From CAYWXK01 sp964462515 (GTDB lineage Bacteria > Planctomycetota > Phycisphaerae > Sedimentisphaerales > Anaerobacaceae), in NCBI GenBank assembly GCA_964462515.1, contig CAYWXK010000064.1, positions 1 to 16,212 of the forward strand: a stretch of 16,212 bases of DNA, read 5' to 3'. Below the pieces are notes generated by a model that was not told the DNA's origin, did not search any database, and saw only the letters and a list, made by a program, of their open reading frames with translations. How positions within the stretch are numbered: the stretch's first letter is position 1; every line of letters starts with the position of its first letter. Made by a program: the position numbers and the translations under genes. Shown piece by piece: positions 1 through 7,800 of the stretch.

Positions 1-339
1 ATAGAAACAAACATGCTCAGAAAAAGTAACAGTCATTTATTAGAAACGGCACTAGGTACTGTAGCTTTGGAAGACAATCAACATTTGTACTATATTGAAC
101 CATTAGGAAAATTCTCGAGAGGTTATGAAATAAACTATGTGGGGCAAGGTATGTACTACAATCATGCGCTTTTGTGGACTAAGGCTAACTGCTATGGAAC
201 ACCCTACGCGTGGAAAGGTGCGTTGATGAGCATTGAAAAGTTGACCGGCATGCGACTTGGGAGCAGACCTTACGATTGGCCAACCAGAGATGAAAAGTTC
301 TTTACCAAATATGGTTTTGAACATTACAACAAAGATTGA
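1..339 (+). CDS. Hypothetical protein, 5' partial (possible C-terminal tip of a larger protein)
   Basis: I do not recognise this protein. The frame is open from the first base of the window to the TGA at 337-339. The first ATG is at 13, but no ribosome-binding site is visible before it, so this may be the end of a longer gene running off the left edge. The readable part is about 110 residues, rich in Tyr, Trp and charged residues, with no membrane segment, signal peptide or familiar motif; conserved-looking stretches are YVGQGMYYNHALLW and GSRPYDWPTRDEKFF. It sits upstream of an RHS-type remnant and other orphan genes, so a C-terminal tip domain of an RHS/polymorphic-toxin protein is a reasonable guess, but it is inference only. 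Confidence 0.5.
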   Translation: METNMLRKSNSHLLETALGTVALEDNQHLYYIEPLGKFSRGYEINYVGQGMYYNHALLWTKANCYGTPYAWKGALMSIEKLTGMRLGSRPYDWPTRDEKFFTKYGFEHYNKD

Positions 340-379
340 TATTATATGGAAGTTTGTTTTACGAGATGAGGTTATAAAA

Positions 380-1246
380 ATGCCTGTGTTTAAAAAGTGC
401 TTCAACGCCAGACCGCTTTACTGGATTCTTGCGTCGATAATCTCTGCTTGTCTTGGAGTGATATGTCATATAAGTGGCTGGGAATTTCTGGTAGCACAGC
501 AACAAATGCGCAGCTACGCAGAGCCATATGACTCAGGACTATATGATATGCTTACTTCTGGCTACGAGTTATTCACGATAACTGCTCTGGTTCTGGGTGT
601 AATAGCTATCGTGAAAATTGTTGTGCAAATTACCAAGAACTGGAAAGCAAAGATAATCCCCGGCATAGTAGAATTCCTTATCTTTATTTTTGTGGGTTTT
701 TTCCTGTTTTGCTTTACTTTGGTTACTAACGAATTTTATAGAATGCGCCGGGCAATATCGCAAAATATGTTGTTTCAAATCAGAGATATTGGTAATTCGA
801 TAAATCAATATTTAAAGAAATACAATCACATGCCTGACGCTTTTTGGTGGTGCGACTCATTAATCAATGAACCCGACATCGGAGTTAGTAAACATGACTT
901 CCACATAGGGCAGTTTCCGGATATAGAGTGTGATTTTGCCTACAACAAAAATCTCGACAAATTACCACGAGGGGATATAGCTGGTAATGTTGTTTTGCTT
1001 TTCGAAGCAGATGGTGATTTGAACCTATCAGGCGGGCCTGAATTAATTAGCAAGGAAAGAACCAAGGACAAATATTTCCTATTCAAAAGACAAATATTCA
1101 TTTATGTCTTATTTGTTGATGGCACAATAGTCAAATACAGATTACACGATGGTGCTATTTCTAAATACGACCCGGAGAAAAACGAATTTACGCCCTATCT
1201 TAAAAAAGGCCAAACGCCTTATAGTCCTCTCAGATGGAAGCCATAG
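380..1246 (+). CDS. Predicted membrane protein with an extracytoplasmic C-terminal domain
   Basis: This is a hypothetical protein of 288 residues. I chose ATG 380 because a GATGAGG-like ribosome-binding site lies just before it; the same frame is open back to 257 but that part overlaps the previous gene. Three hydrophobic segments are visible in the N-terminal third (about residues 11-30, 61-83 and 91-113, the last very Phe/Leu-rich). The rest is a soluble domain. Its end contains LSGGPELISKE followed by a VLFVDGTIVKY-type segment, which recalls the 'GGPELL...lFvDGhv' ending of planctomycete pilin-like DUF1559 proteins. The N-terminal half is not pilin-like, so that resemblance may reflect only a shared C-terminal module. 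Function is unknown; location beside toxin-like remnants leaves a membrane-bound immunity role possible but unproven. Confidence 0.65.
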   Translation: MPVFKKCFNARPLYWILASIISACLGVICHISGWEFLVAQQQMRSYAEPYDSGLYDMLTSGYELFTITALVLGVIAIVKIVVQITKNWKAKIIPGIVEFLIFIFVGFFLFCFTLVTNEFYRMRRAISQNMLFQIRDIGNSINQYLKKYNHMPDAFWWCDSLINEPDIGVSKHDFHIGQFPDIECDFAYNKNLDKLPRGDIAGNVVLLFEADGDLNLSGGPELISKERTKDKYFLFKRQIFIYVLFVDGTIVKYRLHDGAISKYDPEKNEFTPYLKKGQTPYSPLRWKP

Positions 1247-1319
1247 TATAGTCACAGAACCCTCCATAGAATAATACATATTATCTTGATGTTCTTTATG
1301 CTCTTTGAAAAGTGAAAGG

Positions 1320-1365
1320 TTCTCGATGCTCGATTCTGGATTCTCGATACTAGATTCTCGATACT
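1320..1365. repeat. Short direct repeats of TCTCGATACT type
   Basis: The 13-mer GATTCTCGATACT occurs at 1339-1351 and again at 1353-1365, with diverged copies (TTCTCGATGCTCGATTC) just upstream. The 11-mer GATGCTCGATT from this cluster recurs at 4815-4825, at the end of the fused spermidine-synthase gene. The unit looks like a dispersed low-complexity intergenic repeat family of this genome. Confidence 0.6.
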
Positions 1366-1382
1366 CATAAATGCGTGGATGA

Positions 1383-1409
1383 GTTAATGGCGGCACATTT
1401 GGCAATTTC
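1383..1409 (+). repeat. 27-bp copy of RHS-remnant sequence
   Basis: The 27 bases starting GTTAATGGCGGCACATTTGG are identical to 2288-2314, where they encode the VNGGTFGNF segment of the RHS-type fragment. Flanking bases do not match, so this is a short isolated relic of a second cassette copy. Confidence 0.75.
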
Positions 1410-1478
1410 AAAAAACGGTAGCTGTCCCTATTATTCCTCTATTATTCCTCGATGCTTTTGTTCTGGGAAATAGTTATT

Positions 1479-1484
1479 TATAAT
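1479..1484 (+). promoter_or_regulatory. Possible -10 element for the TAG-interrupted gene
   Basis: A perfect TATAAT lies 73 bases before the ATG at 1558. No good -35 hexamer is found at the right spacing (only TTTTGT), so this is weak support in an AT-rich stretch. Confidence 0.25.
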
Positions 1485-1557
1485 GATTTGGATGATTAAT
1501 GTGGCTTTTAACCAAGCTTAATTAACTTAGAACATGGCTATGGGAAGGTAGAGCAAG

Positions 1558-2067
1558 ATGTTAAAACGAATATTAGTCATCGTCGCTATAGTAGTCATTT
1601 CCATTCCCGTCTTGTATTTTGCATAGTGTTTCGGTGTGATATATTGGACAACCCGATCTGCAGCAAAAGACGCAAAGGAAAGCACTATACAATTGCTATA
1701 TAAGACAGATCATGAAGCTTTGCTGAAAGCTTGCAGGGAAGTTCTGAAAGAAGGGAAATGGGAGAAAAAGCGATATAACTTCCCCGTAGTTCCAGACCCC
1801 AATACTCCAAGCTTTCCTAAGGCGATTTTGAAGCTCAATCCTAGTTACATTGTGATATACGATGAAGGTTTTCTTTCCATTGAAATGATGGGAGGAATGA
1901 GCCAGTTTGGTATTCTGGCATATCCTGAAGGTTTTGTACCGCCATCCAAAAGTTTTTATTATGGAGATAAAAAACTGATTGAAGGTCTTTGGTATTACGA
2001 TGATGGATACCGGGAGGACCCGAACTATGAGCAGTACCTCGAATCTCTGAGGTCTAAGAAGAAATGA
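1558..2067 (+). CDS. Membrane-anchored hypothetical protein interrupted by an in-frame TAG
   Basis: Unrecognised protein. Starting at ATG 1558, which has a GGAAGGTAGAG ribosome-binding site, the frame encodes a basic-then-hydrophobic N-terminus (MLKRILVIVAIVVISIPVLY) that is a clear signal anchor, then meets TAG at 1624-1626 (codon 23). The same frame continues without another stop to TGA 2065-2067, and the membrane segment visibly continues past the TAG (CFGVIYW). Without the TAG the product would be about 169 residues with a soluble Tyr- and Lys-rich domain. A restart at GTG 1636 would give 143 residues lacking most of the anchor. The simplest reading is a recent nonsense mutation or a base-call error; amber readthrough is less likely. 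The neighbourhood suggests an orphan immunity-type gene, which is inference. Confidence 0.6.
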
Positions 2068-2287
2068 AAATATGGGCTTTGGAACTGGTGAAAAAATTTA
2101 GCTCTTTGAAAACTGAATAATCTGATTTAAGTTCACCGACCCGTCCGGCCACGGCTGGTTCAGCGACTTTATCAAAAAGTTTATCGGCACAATTATCACC
2201 GTAGCGTTGTGTTTTATAGCCCCATGGGGCAGCGGGTTTTGGTCAACCTTGTCGTATGCTGCCATCGGCTCAGGAGTCAGCACGGCT

Positions 2288-2314
2288 GTTAATGGCGGCA
2301 CATTTGGCAATTTC
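2288..2314 (+). repeat. 27-bp sequence shared with 1383-1409
   Basis: This is the in-frame copy of the repeat, coding VNGGTFGNF inside the RHS-type fragment. Its perfect identity with the intergenic copy shows that at least two copies of this linker once existed here. Confidence 0.75.
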
Positions 2315-2500
2315 GCGATAGGAATGGGTATTGGCCTTGCTGCGGGGTATATATCTAATGCGATGGGTGTCTCTCTCTTCGGCAAGACGAACTGGGAGGC
2401 TTTCATCAAAGACCCTATTGGCATGTTTGCCGCTGGTGCACTGCAACATCAGCTATATATTAGCAAAACATCCGCAAAGCTATGTCAGAGGAGACTTATA

Positions 2501-2575
2501 ATGAGCTTTGAAAATTATATATTACAAAGCATTGCTCTTTTATTTTTTTGGCTATTTGTTATCATTAAGAGATGA
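2501..2575 (+). CDS. Possible 24-residue single-span membrane peptide
   Basis: ATG 2501 follows a strong GAGGAG ribosome-binding site with a spacing of 7 bases. The product (begins MSFENYILQSIALLFFW, ends IIKR) would be one transmembrane helix. Its TGA overlaps the ATG of the next gene as ATGA (2572-2575), and that next gene has only a weak site of its own, so translation of this peptide could couple to it. It might be a leader or small partner peptide, or simply the tail of a decayed gene that now supplies the initiation signal. Confidence 0.4.
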   Translation: MSFENYILQSIALLFFWLFVIIKR

Positions 2576-3594
2576 CTAAAGGGCTGGGTAGTTCGAGTAA
2601 GATTGGTATAGTGGGGGCGGCGTATCTTGCTTTTGCTATTTATCTATATCAGCCATATCTGGCGAATTCCGATAAATGGCAATATCTTCTTGTGGTAAAT
2701 CCGTGTTTTGCTGCGATGGGCTGTTACGTTTTAAGCAGGCGGTGGGTGGGGACAATTGCCGGCTCCTTTTTTGCCGGAGCTATCTATGGATTCGGGCCAT
2801 TTATGCTCGGCTTTGCCAGGTTTCATCCGACGGCCGGCGTTCTGGCGGCGATGGTTCCCTGGTTATTTTGTCCGGCTGCTTTCTTTGCGAAAGAAAAACG
2901 GCTTGCCAGCGCGGCTCTTGCGGTCTTGCCATTCGTAGTGATAATTCTTTTTTTTGAGGTGTCGGCACACTGGCGATTATTTGTGATGTCAAGGCAGGCG
3001 AGGTTACATTTAAGTGACTTACCCGGGTTTTTAGCTCCGCTTGTTAGTGCCAAACGAGGAATGAGTCTGGTCGGCTTTTATCATATACCGATTGCGGCAC
3101 TGATTATGGGTACCGGTATGATGGCGGCGGCTCGACGATGGGGGATAATCGTAATTATTACGCTGGGTACGGCACTGGCATTTTGCATGCCGATTCCCGG
3201 GCTGGATGTGAGTCCTATCAGCTGGTTTGCCATTCCTTCGGTATGCTGCGCGGTGCTTGTTGGGGCGGGGATGCAGGGGCTTATTTCATCAGGCTTTGCG
3301 GATAGAAAATGGGTTCGGGCAATTACAATAGTTATGGGGGTTATGGGCATAGTGACACTTTTACTTGCAACGAAGTATTTTCAGACATTTCTGTTTCTCG
3401 GGGCCGGATATGCAAGGCTTTTTACTGAGACAGGCAAGCTATACGTAATGGGGGCGGTTGTTGCCGGCACAATATTTTTTATGGCGCGTGCGAAACTGCG
3501 GGTCTGGTGGCTTCGGTGGGTTATCTTTTGCCTGGCAATGGGCGTGGATATATTTCTGGGTGCAAGGTTTATTGTGGATAGAATCCTTTGCTGA
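2572..3594 (+). CDS. Polytopic integral membrane protein
   Basis: The product has 340 residues dominated by hydrophobic helices, roughly nine or ten, with short basic loops (for example FAKEKRLAS, SRQARLH, FADRKWVR, RAKLRVWW). I see no enzyme motif. The segment from about residue 59 (RWVGTIAGSFFAGAIYGFGP) through HPTAGVLAAMVPW recalls the membrane part of YfhO-like or other GT-C-type proteins. The acidic catalytic loop expected in the first periplasmic loop of such enzymes is not evident, so the likeness may be superficial. The start at 2572 overlaps the preceding stop; the local site (TTAAGAG) is weak, favouring translational coupling. It converges on the DUF3616 gene with only 11 bases between stops and no clear terminator. 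Confidence 0.7.
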   Translation: MTKGLGSSSKIGIVGAAYLAFAIYLYQPYLANSDKWQYLLVVNPCFAAMGCYVLSRRWVGTIAGSFFAGAIYGFGPFMLGFARFHPTAGVLAAMVPWLFCPAAFFAKEKRLASAALAVLPFVVIILFFEVSAHWRLFVMSRQARLHLSDLPGFLAPLVSAKRGMSLVGFYHIPIAALIMGTGMMAAARRWGIIVIITLGTALAFCMPIPGLDVSPISWFAIPSVCCAVLVGAGMQGLISSGFADRKWVRAITIVMGVMGIVTLLLATKYFQTFLFLGAGYARLFTETGKLYVMGAVVAGTIFFMARAKLRVWWLRWVIFCLAMGVDIFLGARFIVDRILC

Positions 3595-3605
3595 AGATAA
3601 TTGTG

Positions 3606-4778
3606 TCAGAATTCCAGCCAGATTCCCCTAAAGTATTTTTTATTGGGGTCAGTCAGGGATTTATTTGGGCAGTAGCCATCCGGTAAAAGCTCACCTTGCA
3701 GGCAATCCGATGCGCCGGAGACCTTGATAGGCAGCGTTCCATCGTCACTAAGTAACAGGATTTTATTTGAATTCTTAAATACAACCAGGGCCTCGGGACT
3801 AAAATCACTTTGTTTTGAAATTAACTGCTGCACCAGTATCGGCGGTGTATTTTTTTCGCCCGACCAGTTGTATAAAGCAAATCCGGCGCTCTCGTCACTA
3901 TGACCTGCAATGACAAAATATGTTTTGTGGAAGGGTGAGTATTCCATACTTCTTACACCTTGGCCTGCCAGGTCCCACAGCAGTGGTTCGCCAAAGATTG
4001 GCGTCTGGCCTTTTTCAATTACCTCCTGCGGATTATTGAGGGGTAGAACGATTGCCGAACGCTCACCCTTAAGCTTGTCAAAGACAAGCGGATTTCTAAA
4101 TCCGATATAGATTATTTTGCCATTGGCTGATGCACAAAGTCCCTCGATATTAAGACCTTTTTCTTTTGGGGCGAGGTTTTCGAACTGCTTTTTTGTAGGG
4201 TTCTTCTCATCGAATCGGGTTGCCTTATCTAATCCCAGATTGCGTCCTGTCTGTGATTTAACGAGGCTGTGAATGAGGGTCTTACAGGGCTTGCCAAACG
4301 GCACAATACGAAATTTACCGCCTTCGACCGAAATTGTGGTAGCGAAGAAGCGGTATCGATTTGGCCTGAGCTTGCCATCTTTGTTTCTGCCGTGCGAGGT
4401 AATCCAGTAGATGCGGTCGCCGATTGTTGTTGCACCCTCGATGTCGGCTTCGGGATATTCCGGCTCGACGTCGAGAAAGTCCGTTATATCAAAACAAGAT
4501 TCAGGCCCGCCGAAGGCGGGTTTGATCTGGTGCAGGGCTTCGCCCTGCCCGGCTGTTTTGCTTTTATAAAGTCTCAATACGTTGTTTTCATCATCGGCCA
4601 CAAGGAAAATATCTTCGCCGATAGAAACCGCTGCGGATGCATCGCTCATCCCACGATACACAAGAGTTTCTTTTGCCCCCCCTTCTTGCTTTTGCAAGAA
4701 AGCAGGGGGGGCGTCATCGGCAAGAATTTCAGCACCGGATATCAAAAGTAAAAATATAACTTTGCTCATAACTTTCAT
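3606..4778 (-). CDS. Secreted DUF3616-domain protein
   Basis: This protein of 390 residues matches the DUF3616 family, a beta-propeller-like family of unknown role. Family hallmarks are visible in order: SDASAAVSIGEDIFLVADDE near residues 44-63, then ADIEGATTIGDRIYWITSHG, the NIEGLCASANGKIIYIGFRN block with PLVFDKL, and EYSPFHKTYFVIAG. An N-terminal signal peptide (MKVMSKVIFLLLISGAEILA, then DDAPP) predicts export. I start at ATG 4778 because AAAAGG lies 8 bases upstream; the GTG at 4787 is in that site itself. The gene lies 46 bases downstream of the fused spermidine-synthase gene in the same direction and may be co-transcribed. Three palindromes lie within its coding sequence, giving low-complexity inserts near the N-terminus. 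Confidence 0.85.
   Translation of the reverse strand: MKVMSKVIFLLLISGAEILADDAPPAFLQKQEGGAKETLVYRGMSDASAAVSIGEDIFLVADDENNVLRLYKSKTAGQGEALHQIKPAFGGPESCFDITDFLDVEPEYPEADIEGATTIGDRIYWITSHGRNKDGKLRPNRYRFFATTISVEGGKFRIVPFGKPCKTLIHSLVKSQTGRNLGLDKATRFDEKNPTKKQFENLAPKEKGLNIEGLCASANGKIIYIGFRNPLVFDKLKGERSAIVLPLNNPQEVIEKGQTPIFGEPLLWDLAGQGVRSMEYSPFHKTYFVIAGHSDESAGFALYNWSGEKNTPPILVQQLISKQSDFSPEALVVFKNSNKILLLSDDGTLPIKVSGASDCLQGELLPDGYCPNKSLTDPNKKYFRGIWLEF
4506..4548. repeat. Two small palindromes inside the DUF3616 coding region
   Basis: CCCGCC-GAA-GGCGGG (4506-4520) and GCAGGGC-TTC-GCCCTGC (4532-4548) are perfect hairpins 11 bases apart. They code for the AGQGEALHQIKPAFGG stretch between two recognisable family blocks. 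The core CCGCCGAAGGCG recurs at 16017-16028 in non-coding sequence, so these look like small mobile palindromes tolerated inside a gene. Confidence 0.6.
4675..4712. repeat. 38-bp near-perfect hairpin near the start of the DUF3616 gene
   Basis: GCCCCCCC (4675-4682) pairs with GGGGGGGC (4705-4712), and TTCTTGC (4683-4689) pairs with GCAAGAA (4694-4700) around a TTTT loop, with AGCA unpaired. It codes for the AFLQKQEGGA part just after the signal peptide. It could hinder translation or be an inserted palindromic element. Confidence 0.6.
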
Positions 4779-4824
4779 TTCATACACCTTTTCAAGGTTT
4801 GTTGTTCGATATTTGATGCTCGAT

Positions 4825-7800
4825 TTATGGTTGCGTTCCTTCTGAGGCGTGTTTTATGGCTGCCTTTCGGTTTTTCAGATGCTCAAGTAAAGACGGCTCA
4901 TTGCCGGCCAATTCAATCGCCTTCTGGATTGCCTCGAGCGCAAGGTCATACTTTTTTTGCATCAGGTATGCCTTAGCGATTCTATCATAAATAAAAACTT
5001 TCTGCGAAGGAGGACTTATGGGCAAAACTATCTGGAGGTTCTGCAACGCTGCGGTGAAGTTGCCGAGCCGGATATACGAATCTGCCAGATTTATATAAGC
5101 CGGTACAAACGCTGCATCATAGATAAGAGCCTGCTGCAGCGCCCCGACCGCCTTTTCAAATTGTTCTAATTTTTGATAGCATATCCCAAGGTTATTCCAG
5201 GCTGCGGCAATATTCGGCTTAAGCTGCAGGAAGCTGTTATATTGTTCGGCGGCTTTTCTGTAATCCCGCAAAAGAAAATACCTTTTAGCTAATCTTGAGC
5301 GAAGAGGTGCACTTGTTGGTGCTCGCGCTACCACCTGCTCGAGCGATTTTGTTTCGACTTTCAGCTCATTGAGGCAACTGGGGATGTCCCTATCCTGCGG
5401 GTTGGCCTTTGCGGCCATTTCAAATTCGTAATTTGTTATATCGGGGTCTCCCTGTAGTAGCCCTAAAAGTCCTCGCAGCGTGTGCTGGGTAGCTGTTGAA
5501 TACTGCTGTAGCGTAGTTTTTACCTGCTGAGAATCCTGCGCTGTCTGGCCGAGGTTTGTAACGTGAGAGGCAGGAGAAAAGTAATTGTCACTAATCCAGC
5601 TAAGAATAACAATCCAGCATCCTTCATCATTGCGTTTTATCGAAGCGTCAAACTCAAGAAAAGGCTTATCATCGGTATTGAGCGGTCCTTTGCCTGCGAT
5701 TTTTTGCAGGCCGAGCTTTCCAACTACGAAGCAGTCAAGAAGGTCGTAGATTGAGTAAATGTTGATTTCTTTGAGGTCTGCGGCGATATGTGGCCTTTCA
5801 ATCAATTTTTTTGTTTGCTGAAAATCGATTTGCAGCGGAGATAGTGTACCAAGTAAGACGGCGTGCTTGTTGAGGGTGTTAAGGCCCATCCACAGAGAAC
5901 AATAGGGCATAACCGCCTGGAAGCTTCTGACGATTACCTGAAAATCTTCCGGCCGCAGGTCCAACGGCACCCAGCAGGATAGAACCCCACCCTCGTTGAG
6001 GTGCTCCCGGCATTCTTTGAAGTGGTCGTAAGTGTAAAGAGCGGAACTGCCGGTTGTGCCGGGGTAGGTTGAATCGTTCATAATGACGTCAAACTTCCGG
6101 CTGGTCAATTTCACGAAATTCTTTCCGTCCATTATGATTTTATTAAGTTTGGGGTCCCGATATGAGCCGCGGTTAATTTTCTCAAAGAATTTACCTGCTT
6201 CGAAGACTGCGGGACATATCTCAACGATGCTGTATTCATCTACGCCCCAGCCGAGGCCAACGCCTGATGTCTCACCGCTGCCAAAACCGATTTGCAAGAC
6301 CTTTTTAGGATTTTTGTGCACAAGTAAGGGGACATAACCTTGAAGTTTCTGGGTTGTCCGCAGCATTAAATCCATTCCTGCTACATCTACTCCGTCAACG
6401 GCGATTAGCCGGTTTCCATCGGGTGTATCGTGAACCGTAACAGTTCCTGTTGCATCGTCCCTGAGGAAAACAATTTCACTGGGGTAATGGTAAGTGTTTA
6501 TTGTTCGCAGGAACACATCCTGCGGAATTTTAATGAAACCAATAACGATAATTGCCAGCGAAAGGATAGCAGCAGGTATGCCAACCAGGAAACGGCGCTT
6601 TTGGGAGAATAGAATGATTGCGGCTCCTAAGAGAAGCTGAGTTGCCACAATTACAAGGAAGCTGTCACGGAGAGCCAATAGAGGGACCATCACAAAGCCT
6701 GCCGTAAAAGAGCCAATTACGCAGCCTATCGTGTTGTAAGCATAAAGCTGTCCGACCCTTTTTCCGACCGCCTTCCACGAAGGGGTGCAGATTTTTACGG
6801 CGATTGGGAAGGCCGCCCCCATTAGAAGAGTCGGGACAAGAAGAACAGCAGCACTATCAAGAAAATGTGCGGCGGCTTCTCTGGCAAACGAGACCCTGCC
6901 ACCAACCACTTTCTGCATCAGCACATAGTCAATGTGCCAGAGTTTGCCTGAAAGCGGAATCGACCCCAGCACTGAAACTGCTATCAGGGACTCGATGACA
7001 CCCAGCCAGAAGAGCGGACTTTTGATTCTATCTACAATAAAGCGGCTGCATAAAAAGCTGCCAAGCCCGATGCCGAAGACAAAACAGGTGAGCATACAGG
7101 CAAAGGCATAAGCGCTTGTCCCCAGGACAAATACCAGCACCCTTGTGAATAAGACCTCAAGAGATAGTGCACAAAATCCTGCCAATGCGACCACTGCAAG
7201 GACAATTATCTGCTCTTTGCTGTGCTTTCCTTCAAATTGGCTGTCAGTGTCACTTGTTTCAGGTAATTTTTGCTCGTGCATGCGCTGTTTTGTTGGCGAA
7301 ACAATTGGGCCTTTGGCAATTTGTCGCCGTTTAAGCTGGCGAGATAAAATCAATGATAAAATACCAACCACAACGTTCGCAGTTCCTGCAAGNNNNNNNN
7401 NNNNNNNNNNNNNNNNNNNNNNNNNNNNNNNNNNNNNNNNNNNNNNNNNNNNNNNNNNNNNNNNNNNNNNNNNNNNNNNNNNNNNNNNNNNNGGCGAGAT
7501 AAAATCAATGATAAAATACCAACCACAACGTTCGCAGTTCCTGCAAGATAAATGGTGTTGCTCACTCCCACAATCCGCAACAGTAGATAACCTGAAAGGA
7601 AACTACCTGCCACTGCGCCGAATGTGTTGATGGCATACAATAGTCCGACACTCTGACCTATGCCGGAATCTCGCTCTTTATCTTTTGATAAATCCGCCCA
7701 CAGCGAACTCAAGACCGGTAGTGTCCCGCCCATAAGAGCAGTTGGAAATAAAAGTATAACAACCGATATAAGAAAAATGATTAAACTTAAAGGATAAAAA

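Larger units (their letters stand above)
1247..1557. other. Intergenic stretch of repeats and remnants
   Basis: No convincing gene is present. It contains, in order, a boxA-like GCTCTTTGAAAA (1300-1311) that recurs at 2101-2112, a run of TCTCGATACT-type repeats (1320-1365), a 27-bp fragment identical to part of the downstream RHS remnant (1383-1409), and an 11-bp unit CTATTATTCCT repeated twice in tandem (1428-1449). The mixture looks like the scar of earlier recombination or cassette decay. Confidence 0.6.
2126..2575 (+). pseudogene. Orphan C-terminal fragment of an RHS/YD-repeat (polymorphic toxin-like) protein
   Basis: After the in-frame stop TGA 2123-2125 the frame reads FKFTDPSGHGWFSDFIKKF, the typical end of an RHS-associated core (FTDPSGH) leading into a pre-toxin linker. 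It then runs into a Gly/Ala-rich hydrophobic stretch with VSTAVNGGTFGNF and GIGLAAGYISNAMG, a pattern seen in linkers of RHS proteins. There is no upstream RHS repeat region and no proper start codon (only TTG at 2207 further in), so this is a detached cassette or relic. After about residue 110 the frame runs into unrelated sequence (KTSAKLCQRRL) and then the small hydrophobic ORF at 2501. The toxin domain normally following such a linker is missing or unrecognisable. Confidence 0.65.

Noticed and set aside
257..379. Upstream extension of the membrane protein at 380
   Set aside because: It overlaps the end of the preceding gene, and the ATG at 380 has the better ribosome-binding site and begins just before the first membrane segment.
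1320..1365. Possible CRISPR array in the TCTCGATACT repeats
   Set aside because: Units are 10-14 bases with almost no spacer and there are no cas genes; this is simple repeat sequence.
2098..2424. 108-residue minus-strand reading frame
   Set aside because: It lies opposite the RHS-type fragment, whose frame shows clear family sequence; the antisense frame shows none.
4269..4751. 160-residue plus-strand reading frame opposite the DUF3616 gene
   Set aside because: It is antisense to a gene with clear family motifs and a signal peptide, and has no recognisable content or ribosome-binding site.
7145..7630. Plus-strand reading frame across the N gap
   Set aside because: It runs through 100 N and the duplicated flanks, and is opposite the fused spermidine-synthase gene.
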